Below are positions 1 to 7,947 of a stretch of DNA of 64,000 bases, piece after piece. This DNA comes from Actinomycetes bacterium (GTDB lineage: Bacteria; Auribacterota; JAJCYG01), in NCBI GenBank assembly GCA_029263055.1, contig JAJCYG010000045.1, forward strand, positions 38,892 to 102,891, given 5' to 3'. The position numbers and the translations under genes are program-made. Every line of letters begins with the position of its first letter. The first letter of the stretch is position 1. The notes under the pieces were generated by a model. It ran no database searches. It saw only the letters and a list, made by a program, of their open reading frames with translations, and was not told where the DNA came from.

Positions 1-668
1 ATTGGCGTGCTTGCAGGAACCACAGTCACCTTACATCCCACTTGTTTCAGTCTTCTTAAAATGTTTTGTTTCACACCAAAGTCAAATGCCACCACATTGT
101 ATTTGGCTTCAGGAAGGGGTTGCTTGCCACTTAATGTCCAAGCACCACTCTCTTTTCCATCAGCATCCCACTCATAAATTTCAGGTGTAGAAACTTCTTT
201 AACCAAATCACGTCCCACTAAACCAGCTGAGTTTTTTGCTTTTTCAATCAAGCTCTTTGGATCAGAGTCTATGGTTGATAAAACAGATTTCATGGCCCCT
301 TTATCTCGGAGACGTAGAGTTAAGGCTCGGGTATCAATCCCTTCAATACCAATCACATTGTATTTTTTCAAATACTCATCTAAAGAATATTGACTTCGAT
401 AATTGGACCGAATTCGGCTCAGCTCCCGCACCACAAATCCTTCTACTTTTGGGTCACTCGATTCATAGTCTTCAAGATTGACCCCATAATTTCCAATCAA
501 AGGATAAGTCATGGTCACAATCTGACCTTTATAAGAAGGATCATTCAAGGTCTCTTGGTAACCGGTTAAGCTAGTATTAAACACAACTTCGCCATACGAC
601 TCGCCTTGAGCGCCAAAGTTTTTTCCTTCAAAAACCGTTCCATCTTCTAAAGCTAAATAGGCTTTCAT
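1..668 (-). CDS. carA: Carbamoyl-phosphate synthase small (glutaminase) subunit, 3' part cut off
   Basis: The amidotransferase subunit of carbamoyl-phosphate synthase frees ammonia from glutamine for pyrimidine (and arginine) synthesis. About 222 codons are visible, beginning [19 protein letters not shown]. The family segment [17 protein letters not shown] follows, and near the window edge [16 protein letters not shown] marks the start of the class I glutaminase domain. The catalytic Cys/His part lies beyond base 1. The ATG shares four bases with the pyrC stop codon (ATGA), so it is the fourth gene of the pyrR-pyrB-pyrC-carA operon and should follow the PyrR attenuator upstream. Identification is secure; only truncation by the window limits it. 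Confidence 0.95.
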   Translation of the reverse strand, partial: MKAYLALEDGTVFEGKNFGAQGESYGEVVFNTSLTGYQETLNDPSYKGQIVTMTYPLIGNYGVNLEDYESSDPKVEGFVVRELSRIRSNYRSQYSLDEYLKKYNVIGIEGIDTRALTLRLRDKGAMKSVLSTIDSDPKSLIEKAKNSAGLVGRDLVKEVSTPEIYEWDADGKESGAWTLSGKQPLPEAKYNVVAFDFGVKQNILRRLKQVGCKVTVVPASTP

Positions 669-1996
669 TTTTTGCTCACTTTTTCTTTTGCGTCTTCACT
701 TTGATACACCACATTCCCTGCCACAATCGTGGCTACAGGTGCCCCTTTTAATTTCCATCCTTTAAAAGGAGTGTTCTTACTTTTTGAGGCAAATTGATTT
801 TCATCAATCACCACTTCTTTTTCTAAATCAACAATCGTTACATCCCCTGCTTTACCTGGTTCTAAACTGCCTAGATCTTTTAGATTTAATAATCGTGCAG
901 GTTGAGTCGACATTTTATCGACCCATTGTGAAAGTGAGATCACTTTTTTGTGTACCAACTGATCTAATCCTAATGAGACCGAGGTTTCTAAACCAACCAC
1001 TCCAAACGGTGCGTAAGCAATCTCGACATTTTTCTCATACTCGGCATGCGGCGCATGGTCTGTGGCAATACAGTCAATGGTTCCATCTTTTAATCCTTTT
1101 AAGATCGCTTCAATATCCTCCTGCTGTCTCAAAGGAGGATTCATTTTATAATTGGCATCAAACTCTGAAAGCGCTTCATCTGTTAACGCAAAGTGATGGG
1201 GTGCCACTTCACAACTGACAGGCAACCCTTCTTTTTTAGCGGCTCGGACTAACGCGACTGATTGGGCTGTTGAAAGATGAGCAATATGCAAACGCGATTG
1301 TGTTAACCTGGCCAACTCAATGTCTCGAGCGACCATAATGGTTTCAGATTCTTTAGGAATTCCTTTTAAGCCAAGAATGGTTGAGGTTTTTCCTTCGTTC
1401 ATCACCCCATGTCCATGGTGGGCTAAGTCAGGATCTTCGCAATGGTCAATCACAAGCAAATCAAACATCTTTGCGTATTCCATAGCTCGACGCATCAGCT
1501 CTGAATTTTTGACAGGATAACCATCATCAGAAATCGCCACCACACCGGCTTCATTTAAAGAACCAATTTCAGAAAGATGCTCCCCTTTCTGTTCTATCGT
1601 AATGGCTCCGATTGGAAAGATTCGAATCGGCGAAACTTCTGCAGCAATAGACTGAATGTATTTAACAACCATCGCATTATCAATGGCTGGCTGGGTATTT
1701 GGCATACAACAAACAGAAGTGATTCCCCCTTTATAAGCGGCCTCACTCCCTGACTTAATATTTTCTTTATATTCAAAACCAGGTTCTCTTAAATGAACAT
1801 GCATATCAATAAAACCAGGCGCCACTACTTTGCCTTTAGCATCAAGCACCGTGACTTTATCTGCGGTTAAGTTCTTACCAATTTTTTCAACTTTTCCATC
1901 TAAGATTAAAAGATCACAGACTTCATCTGTGCCTGTCGCCGGATTGACCACATGCCCATTTTTAATTAAAAGTGATTTTTGTTTTATTTTGCTCAT
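665..1996 (-). CDS. pyrC: Dihydroorotase (class I type)
   Basis: Cyclises carbamoyl-aspartate to dihydroorotate, the third step of UMP synthesis. The amidohydrolase metal site is visible: [13 protein letters not shown] (HxH near residues 66-68), a later HCEDPDL, the HIAHLST segment and the [10 protein letters not shown] motif near the C-terminal third. Length of about 443 aa is normal for the pyrB-linked class. I chose ATG at 1996 (MSKIKQK), directly after the pyrB stop at 1998. An in-frame GTG at 2011 would overlap pyrB and has no better ribosome binding site. The gene lies between pyrB and carA in one operon. Confidence 0.95.
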   Translation of the reverse strand: MSKIKQKSLLIKNGHVVNPATGTDEVCDLLILDGKVEKIGKNLTADKVTVLDAKGKVVAPGFIDMHVHLREPGFEYKENIKSGSEAAYKGGITSVCCMPNTQPAIDNAMVVKYIQSIAAEVSPIRIFPIGAITIEQKGEHLSEIGSLNEAGVVAISDDGYPVKNSELMRRAMEYAKMFDLLVIDHCEDPDLAHHGHGVMNEGKTSTILGLKGIPKESETIMVARDIELARLTQSRLHIAHLSTAQSVALVRAAKKEGLPVSCEVAPHHFALTDEALSEFDANYKMNPPLRQQEDIEAILKGLKDGTIDCIATDHAPHAEYEKNVEIAYAPFGVVGLETSVSLGLDQLVHKKVISLSQWVDKMSTQPARLLNLKDLGSLEPGKAGDVTIVDLEKEVVIDENQFASKSKNTPFKGWKLKGAPVATIVAGNVVYQSEDAKEKVSKK

Positions 1997-1997
1997 T

Positions 1998-2960
1998 TTA
2001 TTTAACCGCACTTTTCTGTTCGTCGTTTTCTAAAACTTGAGCCCCACTCACTAAATAAAGCACTGCCATGCGAACGGCAATTCCATTTGTGACCTGCTCT
2101 AAAATAACCGAGTTTTTTCCATCAGCCACTTCGCTGGTCATCTCAATCCCTCGGTTAATAGGACCTGGGTGCATCACCAATACATCTGGCTTGGCTTTAT
2201 TCAGTTTTTCCTGAGTCAAACCAAACAACATTCCATATTCCCGAATTGTGGGAAACAAATTGTCTTCTTGGCGTTCTTTTTGTAAACGCAACATCTCAAT
2301 CACATCTGCTTTTTCAATCGCTTCTTCTAAATTATTTGAGATAGAAACCCCAAGCTCTTCTACTTGAGAAGGAATCAATGTTTGAGGTCCGACGATTGTG
2401 ACATTGGCACCCAACTTTGTGAGTCCCCAAATATTAGAGCGTGCCACACGGCTGTGCGCCACATCTCCCACAATCACCACATTCAATCCTTTGATCTTTC
2501 CCTTTTTTTCTAAAATCGTGTACAGATCAAGCAAGCCCTGAGTTGGATGTTCATGCGAACCATCTCCGGCATTAATCACTGATGCTTTTAAATTACGTGC
2601 TAACAAATTAGGCGAACCTGAAGCTGAATGGCGTACCACCACAATGTCAACTTTCAAGGCTTCCACATTCTTAGCCGTATCAATTAAACTCTCACCCTTT
2701 TTCACAGAACTTTGTTGGATGGCCACATTCATCATGTCAGCAGACAAACGTTTCTCTGCCACTTCAAACGAATTCCGTGTTCGAGTACTTGGCTCAAAGA
2801 AAAGGTTCACTACAGTCTTTCCTCGAAGAGCTGGCACCTTTTTAATGGCCCGCGTTGAAACTTCTTTAAACGATTGAGCTGTCTCTAAAATCAATTCAAT
2901 CTCTTCTTTAGAAAGATCTTGCAGTGACAACAAATCTTTTTTAGTCCACTTTAAACTCAT
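1998..2960 (-). CDS. pyrB: Aspartate carbamoyltransferase catalytic subunit
   Basis: Condenses carbamoyl phosphate with aspartate, the committed step of pyrimidine synthesis. The carbamoyl-phosphate loop FFEPSTRTRNSFEVA lies near residue 55, the HPTQGLLDL motif near residue 145, and a second-domain HPGPINRG segment near the end. At 320 aa it is a full-length catalytic chain. No pyrI regulatory chain is next to it, so control is probably through the PyrR attenuator. The start overlaps the pyrR stop by four bases (ATGA). Confidence 0.96.
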   Translation of the reverse strand: MSLKWTKKDLLSLQDLSKEEIELILETAQSFKEVSTRAIKKVPALRGKTVVNLFFEPSTRTRNSFEVAEKRLSADMMNVAIQQSSVKKGESLIDTAKNVEALKVDIVVVRHSASGSPNLLARNLKASVINAGDGSHEHPTQGLLDLYTILEKKGKIKGLNVVIVGDVAHSRVARSNIWGLTKLGANVTIVGPQTLIPSQVEELGVSISNNLEEAIEKADVIEMLRLQKERQEDNLFPTIREYGMLFGLTQEKLNKAKPDVLVMHPGPINRGIEMTSEVADGKNSVILEQVTNGIAVRMAVLYLVSGAQVLENDEQKSAVK

Positions 2961-3496
2961 TTTTTCACCAATAAAACCGAATCCTCTTCATCCACTTCTT
3001 TCACATGAACTCGAATCGATTCATTCTTTCGTGTAGGGATATTCTTTCCCACAAAATCAGCTCGGATAGGCAATTCACGATGGCCTCGATCCACCAACAC
3101 CGCTAACAAAATCTCAGAAGGCCGACCAAAGTCATTCAACTCATTCAAAGCAGCCCGAGTCGAACGCCCAGAAAAAAGAACGTCATCGATTAACACAACG
3201 GTCTTATCATCGATGGCAAACGGAATCTCAGTAGTTTGCACATTAGGCACATCTGCTCGCTTAGACAAATCATCTCGGTGAAGCGTAATATCTAAAGAAC
3301 CAAGCGGAACCTTAACCCCTTCTAACTTCTCAATCGTAGCTGCCAGACGCTTAGCCAAAAACTCCCCACGCGTTTTGATCCCCACCACAACCAGGTTTTC
3401 AGTCCCCTTATTGTGCTCCAACACCTCATGAGTCATCCGAATCAATGCCCGGCCAACCCCTGCTTCATCCAAAATTTCACTCAATTGTTCGCTCAT
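2957..3496 (-). CDS. pyrR: PyrR, pyr-operon attenuation protein / uracil phosphoribosyltransferase
   Basis: RNA-binding regulator of the pyr operon that usually also has uracil phosphoribosyltransferase activity. It has the PRPP-binding motif VVLIDDVLFSGRSTRAAL and the family N-terminus ILDEAGVGRALIRMTHEVLE, and from the chosen start it is 179 aa, the usual PyrR length. ATG at 3496 has a good ribosome binding site (AGGTGAGGT just upstream). An in-frame extension to 3559 would have to be read through the leader terminator hairpin, so I rejected it. The leader holds a recognisable PyrR RNA site and mutually exclusive hairpins, described separately. Confidence 0.96.
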   Translation of the reverse strand: MSEQLSEILDEAGVGRALIRMTHEVLEHNKGTENLVVVGIKTRGEFLAKRLAATIEKLEGVKVPLGSLDITLHRDDLSKRADVPNVQTTEIPFAIDDKTVVLIDDVLFSGRSTRAALNELNDFGRPSEILLAVLVDRGHRELPIRADFVGKNIPTRKNESIRVHVKEVDEEDSVLLVKK

Positions 3497-3515
3497 AACC
3501 TCACCTAATCTGGGC

Positions 3516-3557
3516 AAAAAAATACCCCGCATCGCCTTTAAGACGTTACGAGGATAC
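3516..3557 (-). terminator. Leader attenuator terminator of the pyr operon
   Basis: Read on the minus strand, the leader forms a hairpin of about 14 pairs (stem region 3523-3556, loop UUAAA, one bulged U and one A-A mismatch). A run of seven U (3516-3522) follows, and then the pyrR ribosome binding site. It stands before the first gene, so it is an attenuator, not an end-of-operon terminator. Its 5' arm GTATCCT (3551-3557) is exactly complementary to AGGATAC upstream (3596-3602), which gives an antiterminator alternative. Confidence 0.82.
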
Positions 3558-3599
3558 ACCTAATTTGTTTGTATTCAATAAGTTCTGTCATTTTTGTAT

Positions 3600-3630
3600 C
3601 CTTAGCAAACTCTCTGGAATGCCTTAAAGG
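3600..3630 (-). promoter_or_regulatory. PyrR RNA-binding site (anti-antiterminator hairpin)
   Basis: The transcript carries UUCCAGAGAG (3610-3619), matching the conserved PyrR loop consensus (UCCAGAGAG), on a hairpin closed by GCA/UGC and by a lower CCUU/AAGG stem. The 3' side of the lower stem (3600-3603) overlaps the 5' arm of the antiterminator (3596-3602). PyrR bound to UMP would therefore favour the downstream terminator, as in the known Bacillus mechanism. The two U-U oppositions in the upper stem differ from the Bacillus consensus. Confidence 0.78.
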
Positions 3631-3638
3631 TTAAAGAA

Positions 3639-3666
3639 ATCATACCATAAGATTCCATCTTGTCAA
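3639..3666 (-). promoter_or_regulatory. Sigma-70-type promoter of the pyr operon
   Basis: A perfect TTGACA box (3661-3666) and a TATGAT box (3639-3644) are separated by 16 bases on the minus strand. The predicted start near 3632 gives a leader of about 135 nt, just enough to contain the PyrR site, antiterminator and terminator. Confidence 0.7.
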
Positions 3667-3809
3667 TTTAAAGTTAAAGCACCCAAGATCAAAGAAAGTT
3701 ATATCTTGCACTCCAATGCTTTATGACTGAATACTTTGAATGAAGAAAAAGAGGCTAAATCAACTATATATTTCATAATCCTTTACTATTTAAATATTTA
3801 CACTATTTA

Positions 3810-3838
3810 TTGACAGATTTAATCCTATCAGCTATTCT
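3810..3838 (+). promoter_or_regulatory. Sigma-70-type promoter for the HAD-like gene
   Basis: TTGACA (3810-3815), a 17-base spacer and TATTCT (3833-3838) lie 32 bases before the ATG at 3871. A TAGGAT ribosome binding site is at 3859-3864. The pyr promoter points the other way about 140 bases to the left; I see nothing else in the AT-rich gap. Confidence 0.6.
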
Positions 3839-3870
3839 AATTAGAACAGGTTGTAAAATAGGATCCTTTT

Positions 3871-5439
3871 ATGCACTTGAACAATAGTCTAAAATCCCCA
3901 CTTATCTTAGTCATAGCGCTCATATTTTCTCTCTATACACCACCTATTACCACTCAAAATCAAATGACCCTCTCCCCCTCAACTCGACTAAAGCAAACTA
4001 TTGAATTAGATGTATCAAATCTAGTAGAAAATAAGCTCTTTCCCCAAGAGGCTATTACCGCATTAAAAGAACAAGCTGAAAGAGCTTTTCATAAAATTAG
4101 AGACAATTTAAGCGAGCAAATGACAGGTTTTGAACTCATCAATAATGAGTCTACTTTTTCTAACGCCGTTCTTTTAGCCGCGATTCAACACTTGGCTTTT
4201 CAGCAAAACCATCACACTCATCTTCTTATTGGCCCAAAAGAAGAGAACTTAAATAATTGGTATCATGAACTCTTAAAACAACGCTTAGACATCAATCTTT
4301 CTGATGAAATCAAACCACAACAGATTGCCTTTTTTGGGAATGACTTTGACGCAGAAGAAGGCTTTGTTCATGGTGGCGCAAGTGTTAAAAAAACTAAAGC
4401 ATGGTTAGACGCAACTCTTTCAAGTTATCAAGAAAACCAACAAAAGAAAGCTCTATTCTTTTATGTAGATGAATCATTACTTCTCAGTTCAGATAAGCAG
4501 TATAATTTAAATGACAGCCCTGCTTTTCAAAGCTTATTAACCCTTTTAAAAGCAGGATTCCCTGTCGCCTTATCAACCACAAATGACTACCACATGGCAT
4601 TTCGTCGATTAATCAGACCTATTCCCCCAGAATTAAGAAAAAATTTAGTTTTTTATGCCAATGGCCTTGCTTCAAAATACCTCTTTGACCAAGACCTAGA
4701 TGGAAAAGAAGACCTTTCTTACCGTGAAGGAAAAGAGTTAACAGAAAGTGAAATTAGAGAGCTCGCACATGCTTTTAAAACTGCCTCAGATAACTATAAG
4801 TATAGGCAAAATGATGATGATTTTTCAGAGCCTTTTCCTACTTGGTTAAAAAAAGGTGAAGAAACCGATGCTCATTTAAGGCCTCCTGAATTTCAAAAAA
4901 GAGGCCAACATCAAGATAGAGCAACTCAAGTCTCCATCAAATATATTGCCAGTCGATTGGCAGCAAACAATTTTTATCCTGAAAGAGGAAAAGGCCCTGA
5001 TGCCCGCGAAATTTTTCACGCCGACATTTTAAACAATATATCACCAGAACTTAAAGAAGCATTAGATATTCGAATAGAGGGATTTGTCACCATTGATATT
5101 ACCCGAAAAGGAATCAACAAAAAAACAGCCTTAGAAGACTTCTTAAGCCACATCAATGCTAAAAAATATTTAAGCGTGCAAGATCCTCAAACAGAGTTTC
5201 TATTATTAATTAAAACTGCAGACAGCGAAGATTCTTTAACAACCCAAAGAAAGAGTCCTTATGTAGAGCTTAATTTAGATCAAAACAGTGAGGAACAAGA
5301 AGCCACTCTTAAAGCTTTCTTAGAACTGACCACAAGCATTTGGGCTCAGGCTTTTTTAACAACACCTTCAGACAATCCATCTACTAAAAACAAGCTTGAC
5401 CCAGCTCAAACTTCAACTCAAATTAGCCATTCAATATAA
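3871..5439 (+). CDS. Exported protein with a degenerate HAD (type IIB, phosphomannomutase-like) fold
   Basis: The 522-aa product has an N-terminal hydrophobic segment (residues about 8-24) typical of a signal peptide. In the middle, FFYVDESLLLSSD resembles HAD motif I followed by its characteristic insertion. PVALSTTNDYHMAFRRLI resembles motif II, and DITRKGINKKTALEDFL closely resembles the Lys-containing motif III segment of type IIB HAD phosphatases and phosphomannomutases. The position of the first, nucleophilic Asp in DxDxT appears to be Tyr, so phosphatase activity is doubtful. The residue about 60-190 region matches nothing I know. It is the only plus-strand gene here and ends two bases from the convergent kinase gene. 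An AGCCATT/AATGGCT hairpin (5425-5451) lies across the junction but lacks a clear U-run. The function is inferred from motif shape only. Confidence 0.6.
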   Translation: MHLNNSLKSPLILVIALIFSLYTPPITTQNQMTLSPSTRLKQTIELDVSNLVENKLFPQEAITALKEQAERAFHKIRDNLSEQMTGFELINNESTFSNAVLLAAIQHLAFQQNHHTHLLIGPKEENLNNWYHELLKQRLDINLSDEIKPQQIAFFGNDFDAEEGFVHGGASVKKTKAWLDATLSSYQENQQKKALFFYVDESLLLSSDKQYNLNDSPAFQSLLTLLKAGFPVALSTTNDYHMAFRRLIRPIPPELRKNLVFYANGLASKYLFDQDLDGKEDLSYREGKELTESEIRELAHAFKTASDNYKYRQNDDDFSEPFPTWLKKGEETDAHLRPPEFQKRGQHQDRATQVSIKYIASRLAANNFYPERGKGPDAREIFHADILNNISPELKEALDIRIEGFVTIDITRKGINKKTALEDFLSHINAKKYLSVQDPQTEFLLLIKTADSEDSLTTQRKSPYVELNLDQNSEEQEATLKAFLELTTSIWAQAFLTTPSDNPSTKNKLDPAQTSTQISHSI

Positions 5440-5441
5440 GA

Positions 5442-7808
5442 TTAAATGGCTTGCTCTATTGGAGCCACACCTAACTGATGACGGTCAAGAGCCCCTTCTT
5501 CAGTCGAAGGTTTTATGAGAGTGTTCCAGGTTTCTAATCCAGTATCAGAAATCATTAATGTTTCTAGAACACCTTTTTGAAACATCTCTTCTAATAATTC
5601 GATTTTTTCTAAGACAGCTTTCGCAGTCAAATATCTTTCTTTTTCATCTTTAGAACGAAGCATATGATGCACAATAAAAGTAAGCGCTTTTAAACGCGGA
5701 TCCACTAAGTCCTGATCATTTAATTCTCTCAAAGGATCGGTTAAAATAGGGCGCAAGCGTTCTCCCGCCCCCCTCTGAACAAATGTCCCTGCGGTTGGAG
5801 CATCTTCTGATTCAAGCACTTCAAAAGGAAAGTTATTATGCGAAAGTAAATTATAAAAAGTCACACCCACTTTCCACAAATCTTGTCGATGAGAATAGAC
5901 AGAGGATTGATTATAAAGCTTTGAAGAAACTTCTTCTGGCGAATAATAAAGGGGCGTACCTGGTATCACAATAAAAGGATCTTGATTATAAAAATGGGCT
6001 AATCCGAAATCAATCACTTTAACTGAGAGCTGTCCATTTACCTCAACAATCAAAATATTTGCTGGTTTAGTATCTCTAATCACAATCCCTTTTTCTTGCA
6101 GAAACGCCATAGCTTCTAAAAGCTGTTTAAACAGAGACAATACCTCTATAGGAGCAAGTTGATAGACCTCATGCTTTCTAATATATTCCTTTAAACTTAT
6201 ACTCTCTTGCACATAGTCCATTTCAAGCGCAATCACATATTCATCATTAACTTTAACAACCCTAGGCCCCCTCCTATCAAAACTTTGTATAAAATATTTT
6301 GACGGTTCTACATTTTCAGGAATTAAGGTTTTATAAACTTCGCTTTCATACATCAAATACTTAATTGCTTTTTCACTTTGAGAGACTTTAAGAAATCTAT
6401 TTTCAGGAAGTTTATAACATTGGCTTAGAGGGCCATTATACACTAACGAATCTTCTTCTAAATCCAATACGTCTGCCTCTTGCCTAAAAACCTCCATTAA
6501 AAAAGGAGTCAAAAATCTAACAACCTCTTCTTTAGAAAAATCAAACGTCAATTCATTTGTATAGGTAATCAATTGAAAACTCATTAAAAGATGTGTCCAA
6601 AAACTCTCCGTTATTTCTTTACCATTTAAAACACGGAATTTAAATTTAAGTTTTTCAATTTCAACCTCATTCTTCTTAGGAATAAACTCAGAAAAAGACT
6701 CAAAAAAATCATCCAAAGATTGTTGAAAAGAGACTCCATCTTTTTTTAGAGCATTCAATCTCTCCAATAAGAAAAGATATTTTTTCCTTTGACTATTAAA
6801 CCTCTGACCAAAATCTAAAGGATGTATTTCCTCTAAGGTTTGACCTAAATACTCTGTAAAATTGTTTTCAGCAGCATACAAAAGAGTTCTTTTTTGCGCC
6901 ACACTCATTTGAGGAGGCTCTTCACTCAAATACTCTCCTTTTAATTCCAAAAGAGGTTCTAATGCCGTTGAGATAGGATGTTTGAGACGCTCAGAATCAA
7001 CTCCTTCAAATTGAGATAAGATATGCCCAACCTCATCTTCAATGACTTCATGAAAGAGAACTTGAGCCATAAAAATACGGTCTTCTTCACGGGTACTTTC
7101 AGCATAGCGTTTGATAAATTCTTTCGTGACATGAATCACTCTATGCCCCTCGTCACTCGTTGCAGTATAAGCAAAAAGAGGTGGCAGACTGTCATCAAAC
7201 CTAAAACCTATTTGAAACCCTCGATCATGAACAACAATTCTAATAAAATCATCAGAGCTTTCAAAATCTGAAAAAGGATCAATTTTTTCTAGCTTCTCAT
7301 TTATTTTTTCAAACACTTGATCCGAAAAAATGTTCCAATCAATATTTTCCCAACCTGCTTGACGATATTCTTCTGAAACAGAACTCTCTAAGGTTAAATC
7401 TGCATTTTCAAAACGATTTTTAATCATTCCTATTGCAAACTTTGACGCCGCACTCTTCATTCTTATCTTAAATTGTGCTTGTGCAAAATACCCCCCAACC
7501 GCATATTTCAGAGGCTTTCCAAGATCGCTTTGCCTAGAAAAATCTTCAAGCTCTTGTTCATTTGAAAACGGTTGGGTGCCTGCAGGTTTTTTTATTGTGG
7601 GTAACGGCTGAGTCTTTCCTACCTGTTGACGATACCAATCCGCTTGAAAACCATCACGGATACTTGTCTGAGGCGCTAAATAGTAAAGGCCAAACTCAAC
7701 AGACAAAGGACTGAAGACAACCAAAAGCACCAAGAGAACTCTTAAAAAAAGCCCTCCTAAGCCTTTGATTTTAAGCCATATATGTAAACAACAATCTATA
7801 GACTTCAT
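5442..7808 (-). CDS. Membrane-anchored protein with C-terminal Ser/Thr kinase-like domain
   Basis: The 788-aa protein has one N-terminal hydrophobic segment (residues about 16-36) followed by YYLAPQTSIRDG. It continues with a long unrecognised region that contains FHEVIEDEVGH, and then a eukaryotic-type kinase domain (about 460-720). Visible kinase marks are the lysine in NRFLKV, a hinge region LEMDYVQ, the catalytic loop IRDTKPANILI (His of HRD replaced by Ile), DFGLAHF and the SPEEV (APE-like) helix. The Asp, Lys and Asn needed for catalysis are present, so it may be active. The anchor topology would place the kinase outside the inner membrane unless the N-terminus is inverted, which is unusual. 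It shares its N-terminal signature with the giant protein at 56902-62394. Confidence 0.72.
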   Translation of the reverse strand: MKSIDCCLHIWLKIKGLGGLFLRVLLVLLVVFSPLSVEFGLYYLAPQTSIRDGFQADWYRQQVGKTQPLPTIKKPAGTQPFSNEQELEDFSRQSDLGKPLKYAVGGYFAQAQFKIRMKSAASKFAIGMIKNRFENADLTLESSVSEEYRQAGWENIDWNIFSDQVFEKINEKLEKIDPFSDFESSDDFIRIVVHDRGFQIGFRFDDSLPPLFAYTATSDEGHRVIHVTKEFIKRYAESTREEDRIFMAQVLFHEVIEDEVGHILSQFEGVDSERLKHPISTALEPLLELKGEYLSEEPPQMSVAQKRTLLYAAENNFTEYLGQTLEEIHPLDFGQRFNSQRKKYLFLLERLNALKKDGVSFQQSLDDFFESFSEFIPKKNEVEIEKLKFKFRVLNGKEITESFWTHLLMSFQLITYTNELTFDFSKEEVVRFLTPFLMEVFRQEADVLDLEEDSLVYNGPLSQCYKLPENRFLKVSQSEKAIKYLMYESEVYKTLIPENVEPSKYFIQSFDRRGPRVVKVNDEYVIALEMDYVQESISLKEYIRKHEVYQLAPIEVLSLFKQLLEAMAFLQEKGIVIRDTKPANILIVEVNGQLSVKVIDFGLAHFYNQDPFIVIPGTPLYYSPEEVSSKLYNQSSVYSHRQDLWKVGVTFYNLLSHNNFPFEVLESEDAPTAGTFVQRGAGERLRPILTDPLRELNDQDLVDPRLKALTFIVHHMLRSKDEKERYLTAKAVLEKIELLEEMFQKGVLETLMISDTGLETWNTLIKPSTEEGALDRHQLGVAPIEQAI

Positions 7809-7845
7809 CTTTCTCCATTAATAAGCATACTTTTCTTAAGTATAC

Positions 7846-7874
7846 AATATATCATCTATTCTACTATCTGTCAA
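7846..7874 (-). promoter_or_regulatory. Sigma-70-type promoter for the kinase-like gene
   Basis: TTGACA (7869-7874), a 17-base spacer and TATATT (7846-7851) are followed by a short 5' leader holding an ATACTT/AAGTAT hairpin. A GGAG ribosome binding site lies just before the ATG at 7808. Confidence 0.65.
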
Positions 7875-7947
7875 GGGGTTACAAAAAACAATAGACGTCC
7901 ATTTTATTATAAAAGATTGAACAAAGACGGGTTATCAATAGAGTGGA

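Noticed and set aside
3497..3559. N-terminal extension of pyrR by 21 codons
   Set aside because: It would be coded by the leader terminator hairpin and U-run; ATG 3496 has the proper ribosome binding site and gives a normal PyrR N-terminus.
5425..5451. Bidirectional terminator between the convergent HAD-like and kinase-like genes
   Set aside because: The 7-bp AGCCATT/AATGGCT hairpin overlaps the coding ends and no U-run follows on either strand; kept only as a remark.
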